This document shows positions 45,350 through 53,812 of a DNA stretch of 64,000 nucleotides, piece by piece. Under the pieces are notes generated by a model. The model had not been told where the DNA came from and did not search any database. It was given only the letters and a program-made list of their open reading frames with translations. Numbering within the stretch: the stretch's first letter is position 1; each line of letters begins with the position of its first letter. This stretch comes from Methanocorpusculum sp. GTDB taxonomy: Archaea; Halobacteriota; Methanomicrobia; Methanomicrobiales; Methanocorpusculaceae. The stretch is from the NCBI RefSeq assembly GCF_030655665.1, contig NZ_JAUSPQ010000008.1, positions 248,001 to 312,000 on the forward strand. The letters are read 5' to 3'. Made by a program: the position numbers and the translations under genes.

Positions 45350-45834
45350 ATAGTGATACAGACGTGTTCAGACAGGGACTTCTTCTGTTTGCGGCCAGGA
45401 ATTTTAGAGAAGCAGCAGGATGTTTCACGGATGCACTGCGGAAAAATCCGGAGAACGTGAACTATTATTACTATCGGGGGGTCTGTTTTCAGGAGACCGG
45501 CGCCGCAAACGAGGCGATCTCGGATTACACGAATGCTCTCGTCCGCCAGCCGACCGCGTTCCCTATCAGATACAACAGAGCCGACCTTTTCCTGCAGTCC
45601 GGCGATTTGCAAAAGGCACGGGAGGATTTTGAAGAGATCCTCAATTCCGCAGAACCGGAAGAACCCCACTGGTCGGCACTGGCATACCTTGGACGTGGTC
45701 TGATCCGGCTCGAAGAGGGGGAGATCGAGGGGGCGATAATGGATCTCACGACCGCAGAAGATCTCGCAAAAAAGGATGGGGACAAACTGCTTCTCGCGAG
45801 GATCGGGGACGAACTCGAGAGAAGCGGGTTTTAG
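45346..45834 (+). CDS. TPR-repeat protein
   Basis: A 162-residue helical protein with about three tetratricopeptide repeats (LLLFAARNFREAAGCFTDAL, YYYRGVCFQETGAANEAISD, RADLFLQSGDLQKAREDFEE). Co-translated with the HEAT protein, so the two may act together. It converges on rfcS with seven bases between them. Confidence 0.75.
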   Translation: MNSDTDVFRQGLLLFAARNFREAAGCFTDALRKNPENVNYYYYRGVCFQETGAANEAISDYTNALVRQPTAFPIRYNRADLFLQSGDLQKAREDFEEILNSAEPEEPHWSALAYLGRGLIRLEEGEIEGAIMDLTTAEDLAKKDGDKLLLARIGDELERSGF

Positions 45835-45841
45835 ATTTTTT

Positions 45842-46807
45842 TTAGTTCATTCCTGAACGGACGATTCGTGCAAGCAGGGCGTCCATCTGGATATCGGCGT
45901 CGGCCCCTTCACTCATGCGGAAGTCGGTTTCGCCGAGGTGATCGATGAGATCGACTTTGAGCCGGCGGTCAAGGCTTTCGGAACGCGATATCTCCCGGTA
46001 GAGCTGATTCACGAGTTCGTTGGGGGCAATGCCTTTGTCATACATCAGCGCATGGAGCATGCGTTCGGCTGTTTCGAAGTCGCCTTCGAGACAGCGTGAA
46101 AGGAGCGACGTGATCTCTTCGGGTTTTGCATTCGAGGTGATGGCGTAGATGTTTTCGGCGGTGACATGATCTGAGACGATGGCGGCACCCTGGAGGGCAT
46201 TGATTGCTTTTCGCATATCCCCTAAGGACACATAAGCAATGGCGAGAAATGCCCCTTCGTCGATCGTTATTCCCTCTTTTTTTGCGATCCTTGCCATTTC
46301 CTCACTGATGGCTTCATCGGTGAGGGGCCGGAACCTGTAGATCGCACACCGGGACTGGATCGGGTCGATGATCTTCGATGAGTAGTTGCATGAGAGAACA
46401 AAACGGCAGGTTTCGGCGTAGTTTTCCATGGTCCGGCGAAGAGCGGCCTGGGCGTCCTGGGTCAGGGCGTCCGCTTCATCGAGAAACAGGATCTTGAACG
46501 TTGAATCGCCCAGGGGGGCTGTTCGTGCAAACTGTTTGATCTGGTTTCTGACGACATCGATCCCGCGTTCGTCCGAGGCGTTGAGTTCGCGGAAGTTCAT
46601 ATTCCAGGTATCGCCGAACATCTCGCGGGCCAAAGCAACGGCACAGGTGGTCTTCCCGACGCCGGCAGAGCCGGTGAACAGGAGATGCGGAAGGGCCCGG
46701 GTCGTTACGTAGGAGCGGAGCCGTTCGACGACGTCCTGCTGACCGACGACCTCGGAAAGATTTTTGGGCCGGTATTTTTCTATCCAGATTTCGGGGGACA
46801 CATCCAT
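45842..46807 (-). CDS. rfcS: Replication factor C small subunit
   Basis: The 321-residue archaeal clamp-loader subunit with Walker [10 protein letters not shown], Walker [11 protein letters not shown] and the arginine-finger motif QSRCAIYRF. No intein is present. It loads PCNA with RfcL, which is not in the window. Confidence 0.95.
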   Translation of the reverse strand: MDVSPEIWIEKYRPKNLSEVVGQQDVVERLRSYVTTRALPHLLFTGSAGVGKTTCAVALAREMFGDTWNMNFRELNASDERGIDVVRNQIKQFARTAPLGDSTFKILFLDEADALTQDAQAALRRTMENYAETCRFVLSCNYSSKIIDPIQSRCAIYRFRPLTDEAISEEMARIAKKEGITIDEGAFLAIAYVSLGDMRKAINALQGAAIVSDHVTAENIYAITSNAKPEEITSLLSRCLEGDFETAERMLHALMYDKGIAPNELVNQLYREISRSESLDRRLKVDLIDHLGETDFRMSEGADADIQMDALLARIVRSGMN

Positions 46808-46873
46808 AATGAATGATTGTTGGATGTTAGAACCAATTAATCATTCGACAGGGGGATAAATCGGAAGCGGGGT

Positions 46874-46990
46874 GAGCCAACCCGCGATCGCAAATCAAAG
46901 ATTTGCTCAGCTGAGGTCGGCCGCTTCGCGTCCAACCCGCCATCACACGAAATCCACGAAGAAGTGATGAAAACACGAATATCAATAATG
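46874..46990 (+). repeat. Intergenic repeat family B, copy 3
   Basis: The 352-base spacer upstream of rfcS contains the hairpin GCAAATCAAAGATTTGC (46890-46906), then CTCAGCTGAGGTCGG, CGTCCAACCCGCC, CATCACACGAAATCCACG and AAAACACGAA. Compared with copy 1, the stem pair C-G has become T-A on both arms. The remaining bases up to 47130 are AT-rich with one more AAACACGAAAA and no supported gene. Confidence 0.75.
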
Positions 46991-47159
46991 TTTGATTTTT
47001 GGCTCATTTGTGCGGCACTTCCCCCATTTAACTTCACTAAATTATCTAAAATCAATGAAAAACACGAAAATGTTCGGTGTTAAACACTTTGAAATAGAAT
47101 AAGATACATATCAATGACTTGTCACAAGACAACCAGATTTTAAATGGAGGTACATAATT

Positions 47160-47525
47160 ATGAGTGAATTGATTTATGAAATTGATGGAAACATGGGCAA
47201 AATCCTAAAAGTTTATGAAGATAGATGTGTGATCTCAATAAAACCGAGAGTTGATGGTGCATTGTTTGGAAGGTTGATCACTGAGGATAAAGAATATTAC
47301 TATTCTGATATTACGTCGGTGCAATTCAATATTCTTGGAGATGACAAAGGAATATTACAATTCGAGTATACTGGTCCTCATAGCGCAAACAAGACCAACT
47401 ATGAGAAAGGTTTCATATTTGCTGCAACGGGAACAGATCAAAATAAGCAATTAAAAGAACAGATGCCCCTTATACAGGAATATATTCTGGACAGAGTGAA
47501 AGCGTATAAAGAGGGGAGAGAATAA
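47160..47525 (+). CDS. Hypothetical protein, possible PH-like (DUF4429-type) domain
   Basis: A 121-residue soluble protein. The pattern YEIDGNMGKILKVYEDRCVI, then YYYSDITSVQFN and GILQFEY, is that of small bacterial PH-like/DUF4429 domains, in which this region forms a beta barrel. A GGAGG ribosome site lies nine bases before the ATG. Codon use is AT-rich (many AAA, ATA, AGA), unlike the flanking housekeeping genes, which suggests recent acquisition. It is alone within repeat-rich DNA. Confidence 0.6.
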   Translation: MSELIYEIDGNMGKILKVYEDRCVISIKPRVDGALFGRLITEDKEYYYSDITSVQFNILGDDKGILQFEYTGPHSANKTNYEKGFIFAATGTDQNKQLKEQMPLIQEYILDRVKAYKEGRE

Positions 47526-47785
47526 TCCCGTTATTGAGACAATAATTGACACATTACATAGAATTAATGCCCCTATTTTATAATATTTTAATTATGTGGA
47601 GATATTCAACATGCAGATCAATATCTATGTCTACACATAGATCCATTTTTCACTCAGCTATTCTCGATCCGTGTGTTTGACGTTATCTTCATAATTGTGC
47701 TGTATTTACGCCAAACACTTTGATAATAATGACATACACGTTCCCTTTAGATACTGGCTCGGGGACGAAGCGTCCACACCGCATA

Positions 47786-47965
47786 GTCGCAAGGCAAAGC
47801 TTTGGTCGCAAGTTTCCTTCGAAAACTTGGTCGCAAACCTTCGGTTTGCTCGGCTAAGGTTGTCGACTACGTCTCCAACCCGCCTCAGCTAAGGGCGAGC
47901 CTGTTCACAAACCTTCGGTTTGCTCTCCGACTCGGGTCTACGACCCTCGCTTGACGGCTCACCCC
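47786..47965 (+). repeat. Intergenic repeat family B, hairpin cluster (copy 4)
   Basis: The 47526-48092 spacer has no supported gene but carries a row of short hairpins: CAAAGCTTTG (47795-47804), CAAGTTT/AAACTTG around CCTTCGA (47809-47829), GCAAACCTTCGGTTTGC (47833-47849) and CAAACCTTCGGTTTG (47908-47922). The first three are each preceded by GTCG. CTCGGCTAAGG and CTCCAACCCGCC link it to family B. The rest of the spacer is AT-rich and featureless to my reading. Confidence 0.7.
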
Positions 47966-48072
47966 GCCCCCACAAATTGCCCGTTTTTCTGCATTTTTCG
48001 TAACCTATCTCTCTGAGTGAGAGCGGCATTTTTGCCCTATTCTGAGGCATTATCGCACCGCGCGGTTAGGGG

Positions 48073-48080
48073 TTTATATT
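48073..48080 (+). promoter_or_regulatory. TATA-like TTTATATT before the 48.1-kb orphan gene
   Basis: The element lies 22-29 bases before ATG 48102, the distance expected for a leaderless archaeal transcript, and supports ATG 48102 over the upstream TTG 48093. Confidence 0.45.
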
Positions 48081-48101
48081 CCTGTATGCTGATTGAGTAT
48101 T

Positions 48102-48431
48102 ATGTCAGAAAAAGACAATGTATCTGGGAATGATTTCCTGTTTAGCGATGACGAACCTCTGTATTTTTCAGGAATTGCGTACATTTTTGATGATGAACAA
48201 GTCTCTCACATTGAGGGATCGGAAGAAGCGTTTCCCCATGGCTGCGGGGCATCTGAGCTGCCTGACTATCGAAGGGACGAGATAGAGTATGTAAATATCT
48301 GTATTACACAAAAGCAGCTGAATATCATTGAAACACAGCGTAAAGAGCTCGGTATCGAGTGGGATGCCTGTATTGCCCGAATCATTGCCCGGGGATTTGC
48401 TGCAGTGGTTGCCGATGGACTGAGTACGTAA
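48102..48431 (+). CDS. Hypothetical protein
   Basis: A 109-residue acidic protein that I do not recognise. The first ~60 residues are Asp/Glu-rich; the C-terminal half, VNICITQKQLNIIETQRKEL then WDACIARIIARGFAAVV, predicts a strand followed by two helices, which is reminiscent of ribbon-helix-helix DNA-binding proteins, but this is only a pattern impression. ATG 48102 is chosen because of the TATA box spacing; a TTG 9 bases upstream would add three residues. It is flanked on both sides by family B repeats. Confidence 0.6.
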   Translation: MSEKDNVSGNDFLFSDDEPLYFSGIAYIFDDEQVSHIEGSEEAFPHGCGASELPDYRRDEIEYVNICITQKQLNIIETQRKELGIEWDACIARIIARGFAAVVADGLST

Positions 48432-48481
48432 CCAGAAATGCGGGGATCGGATCCCGGAGAGAATGCAGCTCTCCGGATCTT

Positions 48482-48685
48482 TTCCGCCCCTGTCCCCCTT
48501 TTCGTGAATTTCGTTGATTTTTGTGAGTTTCGTGTGGGGGACGGGTTGGACACTGAAAGCGGCCGACCTCAGTCGAGCAAATCTGTGATTTGCGAGTGGG
48601 ACGGGGAGGGAACCTCATGTATCCCACCCAACCAATCTAATTCATTTTCGTGTTTTCGTATTTTTTTCGTGCATTTCGTGTGATG
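48482..48685 (-). repeat. Intergenic repeat family B, full copy 5 (minus orientation)
   Basis: Read on the minus strand this runs CATCACACGAAATGCACG, CGAAAACACGAAAA, TTAGATTGG, TCCCTCCCCGTCCC, the hairpin GCAAATCACAGATTTGC (48577-48593), CTCGACTGAGGTCGGCCGC, TCCAACCCGTCCC, AACGAAATTCACGAAAA and GGGGACAGGGGCGGAA, matching copy 1 module by module over about 200 bases. It fills most of the 374-base spacer before the RPA-associated gene. Confidence 0.8.
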
Positions 48686-48805
48686 AGTGGTACCATCCAA
48701 ATAATCCCTTACACCAACCCTACCCGAAGCGGCTCTCCATCTCATGAGTGGAAAATATCCCCGTCCGGTCGATTTAATGCTCCCTCACACTAAATAATAG
48801 AAGGA

Positions 48806-49504
48806 ATGGACACACCCAATAACGGACTTCTCCCGGCATCCTGTATATTCGCCGGCGAACTCATGCATGCAGCGGAAGCGGAAATCGGATTTACGACCCC
48901 GTTCGGCATATTCTCCCCCAAAATATTTCTCATAGGCACCCTCACCGAAAAGATCCAGAGAGACGGCAAGGTCTCCTCGCTTCGCATCAGCGATCCGACC
49001 GGGGTCTTCTCCTGCTCCATGAGCTGGCAGAACACCCCTCTTCTCAAAACCGCAGACGAGATCGAGGCCCCCTCATTCGTCGCCGTATTTGGCACCGTCA
49101 GGTTCCGCAAATACGCCGGCAGAACGTTTCTCGAGATCGTTCCGGAAACCATCACGCCTTCGACCCGCGAGGCACGGGACGCCTGGATCCTGAGCACTGC
49201 CGAGTCCGCGATCTCCCGACTGGAAAAATCCCCGGCGTCCGATCTCAGGAAAGAACTTGCCGGACGGATCAATGCGGCGCTCTCCTCAGTCAGACCGGCA
49301 GGTCCAAAAGAGGAGATCACCAACGAAAAAATACTTGAAATCATCTCCGTTCTCTCCGAAAAGAAGGGAGCAAGAATACTCGACGTCATCTCCCGCCTGA
49401 AAAGCCTCGGACTCGACGATCCGTCAGCGAAGATGCGTCTTAGCATGCTGATGGAAGAAGGGGAATGCTACACCCCTACGACCGAGTTCATCAAAATCGC
49501 CTGA
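48806..49504 (+). CDS. RPA-associated protein (COG3390 type)
   Basis: A 232-residue protein with an OB-fold-like N-terminal half (IFLIGTLTEKIQRDGKVSSL, SDPTGVFSCSM, AVFGTVRFRKYAGRTFLEIV) and a helical C-terminal half resembling a winged helix. This matches the RPA-associated family; in halophilic archaea the homologous rpap genes sit with rpa and a phosphoesterase gene. Here the phosphoesterase follows within two bases, but no rpa gene adjoins. Confidence 0.72.
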   Translation: MDTPNNGLLPASCIFAGELMHAAEAEIGFTTPFGIFSPKIFLIGTLTEKIQRDGKVSSLRISDPTGVFSCSMSWQNTPLLKTADEIEAPSFVAVFGTVRFRKYAGRTFLEIVPETITPSTREARDAWILSTAESAISRLEKSPASDLRKELAGRINAALSSVRPAGPKEEITNEKILEIISVLSEKKGARILDVISRLKSLGLDDPSAKMRLSMLMEEGECYTPTTEFIKIA

Positions 49505-49506
49505 TC

Positions 49507-50262
49507 ATGCAGCCGGAATTTTATGCAGACGGTCCCGCGGTCCTCATTGAAAGGCAGGAGCGTTCTCTTGTGATCGCCGACCCACATTTCGGCGTCGAAG
49601 CGGACCTCCACCGGCATGGTCTGCATTTTCAGAGCGGAACCAATTCGCGTCTCGCGAGACTGCTTGCCGTCATCGAACAGGCCGATCCCGACTACCTCAT
49701 CGTGCTCGGCGACCTCAAGCACATGATCCCGTATGTCACCTACCAGGAACGGATCGAAATGCCCGAGGTCCTCAGAAAGATCCGGAGAGAGACCTCATTC
49801 CGGCTCGCTCCCGGAAATCACGACACCGGTCTTGAACATTATCTCGAAAAGGGAGAACTCCTCCCGATGAACGGGGCACTCATCGACGGGACAGGCTATT
49901 TCCACGGCCATACGATCCCTGATCCATCTCTTCTGGGTCACCTGATCTTGTGCGGCCACCACCACCCGGTCGTGAACATCTACGACGCCGTCGGCTGTTC
50001 ACTTCGCGGAACGCCCGGGTATCTGCTTGCCGAGATCGACCCTTCGGTCTGGGGACCGGCGCCTCTCGACCCGACCCGGGTCCTGCTCGTTCCGGCGTTC
50101 TATGAACTTGCCGGCGGGATGGACATCCGGCTGATCCCGGGCGGCAGGATCTCTCCTATAGCAAAGGCGATCTTGACCGAAACGGCCGAGGTGTTCCTGA
50201 AAGACGGAACATATGTCGCTCCGTTTGCGGAACTCCGCCCCGATCCTCTGGAGCGAGTATGA
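49507..50262 (+). CDS. Metallophosphoesterase (COG1407 type, Rpe-like)
   Basis: A 251-residue calcineurin-type phosphoesterase: VIADPHFGVEADLHRHG, VLGDLKHM, APGNHDTG and LCGHHHPV supply the metal ligands. The D-x-H, GD, GNHD and GHHHP motifs are complete. ATG 49507 (MQPEFYADG) follows the RPA-associated gene by two bases. It overlaps the helicase by four bases. Homologues next to RPA genes are thought to act in DNA repair, but the substrate is unknown. Confidence 0.85.
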   Translation: MQPEFYADGPAVLIERQERSLVIADPHFGVEADLHRHGLHFQSGTNSRLARLLAVIEQADPDYLIVLGDLKHMIPYVTYQERIEMPEVLRKIRRETSFRLAPGNHDTGLEHYLEKGELLPMNGALIDGTGYFHGHTIPDPSLLGHLILCGHHHPVVNIYDAVGCSLRGTPGYLLAEIDPSVWGPAPLDPTRVLLVPAFYELAGGMDIRLIPGGRISPIAKAILTETAEVFLKDGTYVAPFAELRPDPLERV

Positions 50263-52970
50263 CATCCGCGATACAGGAGCTCAAAGACTCGCTCCACCCA
50301 AAACTCCGGGCGGTCCTGGAAAAGCGGGGATTCGACGAATTCTCCGAGATCCAGATGAGGGCGGTCCCAGAACTCATCACCGGGATCAACGCGATTTTGA
50401 TCGCCCCGACCGGAACGGGAAAAACCGAGAGTGCGATGCTGCCGGTTTTCCATCACATGCTCACGGATCCCATGCCCGAAGGATTCTCGGCTCTCTACAT
50501 CACGCCGCTTCGGTCCCTCAACCGGGACATGATGAACCGGCTGGAGTGGTGGGGGGCAGAGCTTGGTCTGAAGATCTCGGTCAGGCACGGAGACACGAGT
50601 CAGACCGACCGGCGAAAACATGCGACCCATCCACCGGATCTGTTGATCACGACGCCTGAGAGCCTGCAGGCGATGATGATGGGGAAAGTGCTCCGCAAAC
50701 ATCTCGCGGCAGTCCGCTACGTCATCGTCGATGAAATTCACGAGCTTGCCGACGGAAAACGCGGCGCCCAGCTCTCAGTTGCGCTCGAACGGGTCGCCGA
50801 ACTCGCCGGCGAGTTTCAGCGGATCGGGATCTCGGCAACCGTCGGAAACCCCGATGTCGTCGGCAGGTTCCTCTGCGGAAAACGTCCATGCACGATCGTG
50901 CAGGTCCCAGTCGCCAAAACCCTCGACCTTTCCGTAAAGTTTGCCGGCGAGTCGTTCGGGGATCAGACGAAGATGATCGACAAATGCATCGACGCCCACA
51001 CCTCGACCCTCGTCTTTACGAACACCCGGAGCGTCGCCGAGGCGATAGGCCATGCTCTTCTCCCCCGCGGGGACACGGACGTTCATCACGGGTCCCTCTC
51101 ACGGGAGGTCAGGGTCGATGCCGAGGATAAATTCCGTGCCGGAATGACGCGAGGCATGATCTGTACATCGTCGATGGAGCTCGGTATCGATATCGGGCAG
51201 ATCGATCATGTCATCCAGTTCAACTCGCCGCGTGAGGTCGCCCGCCTCATGCAGAGGACGGGAAGGGCAGGCCATCAGATCCATGCCACCTCGAAAGGCA
51301 TGATCCTTGCGACCGGGTTCGACGATATCCTGGAGTCGATGGTGATCGTCAACAAGGCGATGAGCAATCAGCCGGAGAACATCCGCCCGCACATTAATGC
51401 CGCGGATGTGATCGCGAACCAGATCGCGGCCCTCGCAGTAGAACGCGGCGAGATCGCGATCGAAAAGATCGAGCAGATCTTTTCCCGGAGCTTCTGCTTT
51501 GAAAATGCCGGGCCGCTGATCCGCGAGGTGATCGCCGGCATGGAGAAACATTACCTGATCCGGACCGAAAACGGCATGGTGATCACGAAATCCCGGGCAC
51601 GGAAGTATCTCTCGCTGAATCTTTCGATGATCGCAGACGAGAAGAAGAGCATGATCTTCGATGTGGTTTCGAGAAAACCGGTCGGGACCCTGGATGAGTC
51701 CTTTGTGATCAGCTGGATCTCGTCCGGCGCCGTGTTTGTTGCGAGAGGGCGGATCTGGCGGGTCCTCGACATCGATGAGGACCGGATCATGGTCGAGCCG
51801 GCGAAGAATGCGAAAGGAGAACTCCCATCCTGGGAAGGCGAGCAGATCCCGGTTCCGTTCACGGTCGCGACCGAGGTCGGGAGACTGCGCCGTCTGCAGA
51901 ACTTCGACGAGTATCGTGCGGATGAGAAGTCCGTGCTGTTTGCAAAAAAGGTCCTTTCCGAGATGAAAAAGAACCGGTCTATCACGGCGACGGATCAGCT
52001 GATCGTTCTCGAAGACTCGGACGAGGGGGTCGTGGTGAATCTGTGCGGAGGGCACAAGGTAAACGAAACGATCGGACGTGTTCTTTCGATTTTGCTCTCC
52101 GCCCGGTACGGGACCACGGTCGGGATCGAGACGAATGCCTACCGGATCCTTCTCCGGCTCCCGAAGTTTCTGCGGGCCCCGGATGTTGAAGAGGTGCTGC
52201 TTTCTCTCGAGCCGGAACATCTGGAGGCGATCCTGATGCTTGCACTCAAAAAGACGGCGCTCTATAAATGGAAACTCGTGCAGATCGCGAAGAAGTTCGG
52301 GGCGATCGACGCGGATGCGGATTATGAAAAGATCAGTATGAACCGTCTTCTCGATCTGTTCGACGGAACGGTGATCGAGAAAGAGGCGTTCCGCGAACTG
52401 TTTTTTTCGAGTATGGATGTGGAGTCTGCGAAGAACGTTGTCGCGATGCTGAAGGACCACAAGATGGAGACGAAGACGAGCCGTCTGTCGATCATCGGAG
52501 CGGAGGGACTCTTTACCGGTCGTGATGTGGTCGTGCCCCCTGGCGAGGATCAGGCGATTATCGAGAGCGTGAAACACAGACTCGATGAGCAGGATGTGAT
52601 CCTTGCCTGTATGCACTGCAGGAAATGGAAGTCGAAGACGAAGGTCGCGAGAGTTCCCGATGAGCTGGTGTGTCCGGTTTGCGGTGCCCGGCTGATCGCG
52701 GCGCTGAAGCCTTACGAGGAGCCGATGTTTGCCGCTCTGAAAAAGAAGACCCTTTCAACTGAAGAGCGGGAGGCGGAGACCCGGATGATGCGGAACGCGA
52801 ACATGGTCCTTTCCAGCGGGAAAAAAGCGGTCGTGGCATTGGCGGGAAGAGGGGTCGGTCCGGAAGCGGCGGCCCGGATCCTGAACACGTTTGCGAGCGG
52901 GGATAACTTTTACCGGGAGATTCTGAAGGCTGAGCGGAAGTTCGTACAGACGCACAGATACTGGGGATAA
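50259..52970 (+). CDS. Lhr-type superfamily 2 helicase
   Basis: A 903-residue DEAD/DEAH helicase: Walker A APTGTGKTESA near 48, VDEIHELADG near 160, SATVGNP, TSSMELGIDIG and QRTGRAGH. The domain order (two RecA domains, then long beta-rich/helical Lhr core) fits the archaeal Lhr family, probably the aLhr2 branch. Near residue 785 CMHC and CPVCG form a zinc ribbon, and the end (GVGPEAAARIL) looks like a helix-hairpin-helix. It follows the RPA-associated and phosphoesterase genes, so a joint repair role is likely. Confidence 0.9.
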   Translation: MTSAIQELKDSLHPKLRAVLEKRGFDEFSEIQMRAVPELITGINAILIAPTGTGKTESAMLPVFHHMLTDPMPEGFSALYITPLRSLNRDMMNRLEWWGAELGLKISVRHGDTSQTDRRKHATHPPDLLITTPESLQAMMMGKVLRKHLAAVRYVIVDEIHELADGKRGAQLSVALERVAELAGEFQRIGISATVGNPDVVGRFLCGKRPCTIVQVPVAKTLDLSVKFAGESFGDQTKMIDKCIDAHTSTLVFTNTRSVAEAIGHALLPRGDTDVHHGSLSREVRVDAEDKFRAGMTRGMICTSSMELGIDIGQIDHVIQFNSPREVARLMQRTGRAGHQIHATSKGMILATGFDDILESMVIVNKAMSNQPENIRPHINAADVIANQIAALAVERGEIAIEKIEQIFSRSFCFENAGPLIREVIAGMEKHYLIRTENGMVITKSRARKYLSLNLSMIADEKKSMIFDVVSRKPVGTLDESFVISWISSGAVFVARGRIWRVLDIDEDRIMVEPAKNAKGELPSWEGEQIPVPFTVATEVGRLRRLQNFDEYRADEKSVLFAKKVLSEMKKNRSITATDQLIVLEDSDEGVVVNLCGGHKVNETIGRVLSILLSARYGTTVGIETNAYRILLRLPKFLRAPDVEEVLLSLEPEHLEAILMLALKKTALYKWKLVQIAKKFGAIDADADYEKISMNRLLDLFDGTVIEKEAFRELFFSSMDVESAKNVVAMLKDHKMETKTSRLSIIGAEGLFTGRDVVVPPGEDQAIIESVKHRLDEQDVILACMHCRKWKSKTKVARVPDELVCPVCGARLIAALKPYEEPMFAALKKKTLSTEEREAETRMMRNANMVLSSGKKAVVALAGRGVGPEAAARILNTFASGDNFYREILKAERKFVQTHRYWG

Positions 52971-52972
52971 AG

Positions 52973-53004
52973 AAAAAAAAGGGATGAAGAAGCTTGCGGG
53001 CTTC
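52973..53004 (-). terminator. Hairpin plus oligo-T between converging genes
   Basis: On the minus strand GAAGCCCGCAAGCTTC (5-base stem) is followed by TTCATCCC and then T8, which resembles a bacterial-style intrinsic terminator for the chagasin lipoprotein gene. The helicase stop is two bases beyond on the plus strand. Confidence 0.5.
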
Positions 53005-53016
53005 CTTCGTTTCCGG

Positions 53017-53757
53017 TCAGACGAACGTCAGATCAAAGAAGAACAGATTTGCCGGATCCTGCCCTGATCTCTGATTTGTTGCGCCAAACTGATAGGTTCC
53101 TGCTTTTTCCGCAGTAACATACCACACATATGTTCCGCCGGCGCCGACAAGGCCCGTGGTATTATCGGTGATGTAATCGTCCTTGAGAACGGTCAGTCCG
53201 GACTCAGGCGAGGCGGTCCAGTAATAGCCGGTTGTCGGGTTTCCGTCAGTGCAGATCTTCACGACCTCTCCGGCTTTCGGATTGACCACGCCGTTAAACA
53301 GTACGGTCAGCATTACGTCTCCTGCAGGGTCATCGCCCTCTGCCTCGGAAAACACCAAGGTCTGGGTCGTGGTGTAGATCGGGTCGACATCCGTTTCCCA
53401 GGGTCGTTCATATCCTGCTTTGAATGTATAGCTCCCGGCCTTTTCGGCAGTGATCGTATAATACTGGCAGCCTCCCCCGCCGGCCCATCCTTCGGGAACA
53501 GGCGTTGCCTTATACTCATCTTTGACGATCAATCCTTCACTTCCGAGAACGGTCCAGCCATATCCGGTGGTTGGATTTGACGGGAGAATATACGTCATCG
53601 ACGCATTTACCGGGATCATCATTCCTTCTTTTTGGACCGTTACGGTCAAAACAGGATCATCGATATTCACAGGAACTTCCGGAGATATGCAGCCTGCTGC
53701 AAAAATGCAGATGATAAGTGTACATGCTCCGATAATCAACAGTTTCATTCTGTTCAT
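53017..53757 (-). CDS. Lipoprotein with two chagasin-type (I42) cysteine protease inhibitor domains
   Basis: A 246-residue protein. The N-terminal hydrophobic segment ends in the lipobox FAAGC, so the protein is anchored outside. Two related domains follow: SNPTTGYGW, GWAGGGGCQYY and YERPW in the first (about 30-135), and GNPTTGYYW, GLVGAGGTYVWY and NQRSGQ in the second (about 145-246). NPTTGY, the Gly-rich loop and RxW are the three loops by which chagasin blocks papain-like proteases. The second domain lacks the RPW of the first (it has QRS). Most family members have one domain. Confidence 0.88.
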   Translation of the reverse strand: MNRMKLLIIGACTLIICIFAAGCISPEVPVNIDDPVLTVTVQKEGMMIPVNASMTYILPSNPTTGYGWTVLGSEGLIVKDEYKATPVPEGWAGGGGCQYYTITAEKAGSYTFKAGYERPWETDVDPIYTTTQTLVFSEAEGDDPAGDVMLTVLFNGVVNPKAGEVVKICTDGNPTTGYYWTASPESGLTVLKDDYITDNTTGLVGAGGTYVWYVTAEKAGTYQFGATNQRSGQDPANLFFFDLTFV

Positions 53758-53812
53758 GATGAATGATAGAACAGCCTGATATAAGTATTTTTTTAGAAAA
53801 AAGAGGGGGAGG

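Noticed and set aside
47786-47922. Row of short inverted repeats as a CRISPR array
   Set aside because: The units are of different length and spacing, without constant repeats and unique spacers of 30-40 bases, and no cas genes lie nearby.
34099-48685. Family B as an insertion sequence or MITE
   Set aside because: No transposase, no terminal inverted repeats and no clear target-site duplications are visible at the copy ends, so I only call it a dispersed repeat.
51099-52616. 505-codon minus-strand frame opposite the Lhr helicase
   Set aside because: Very long, but it has no recognisable domain and is full of His/Asp/Arg from reverse-reading of the helicase codons; the helicase frame has all its motifs intact.
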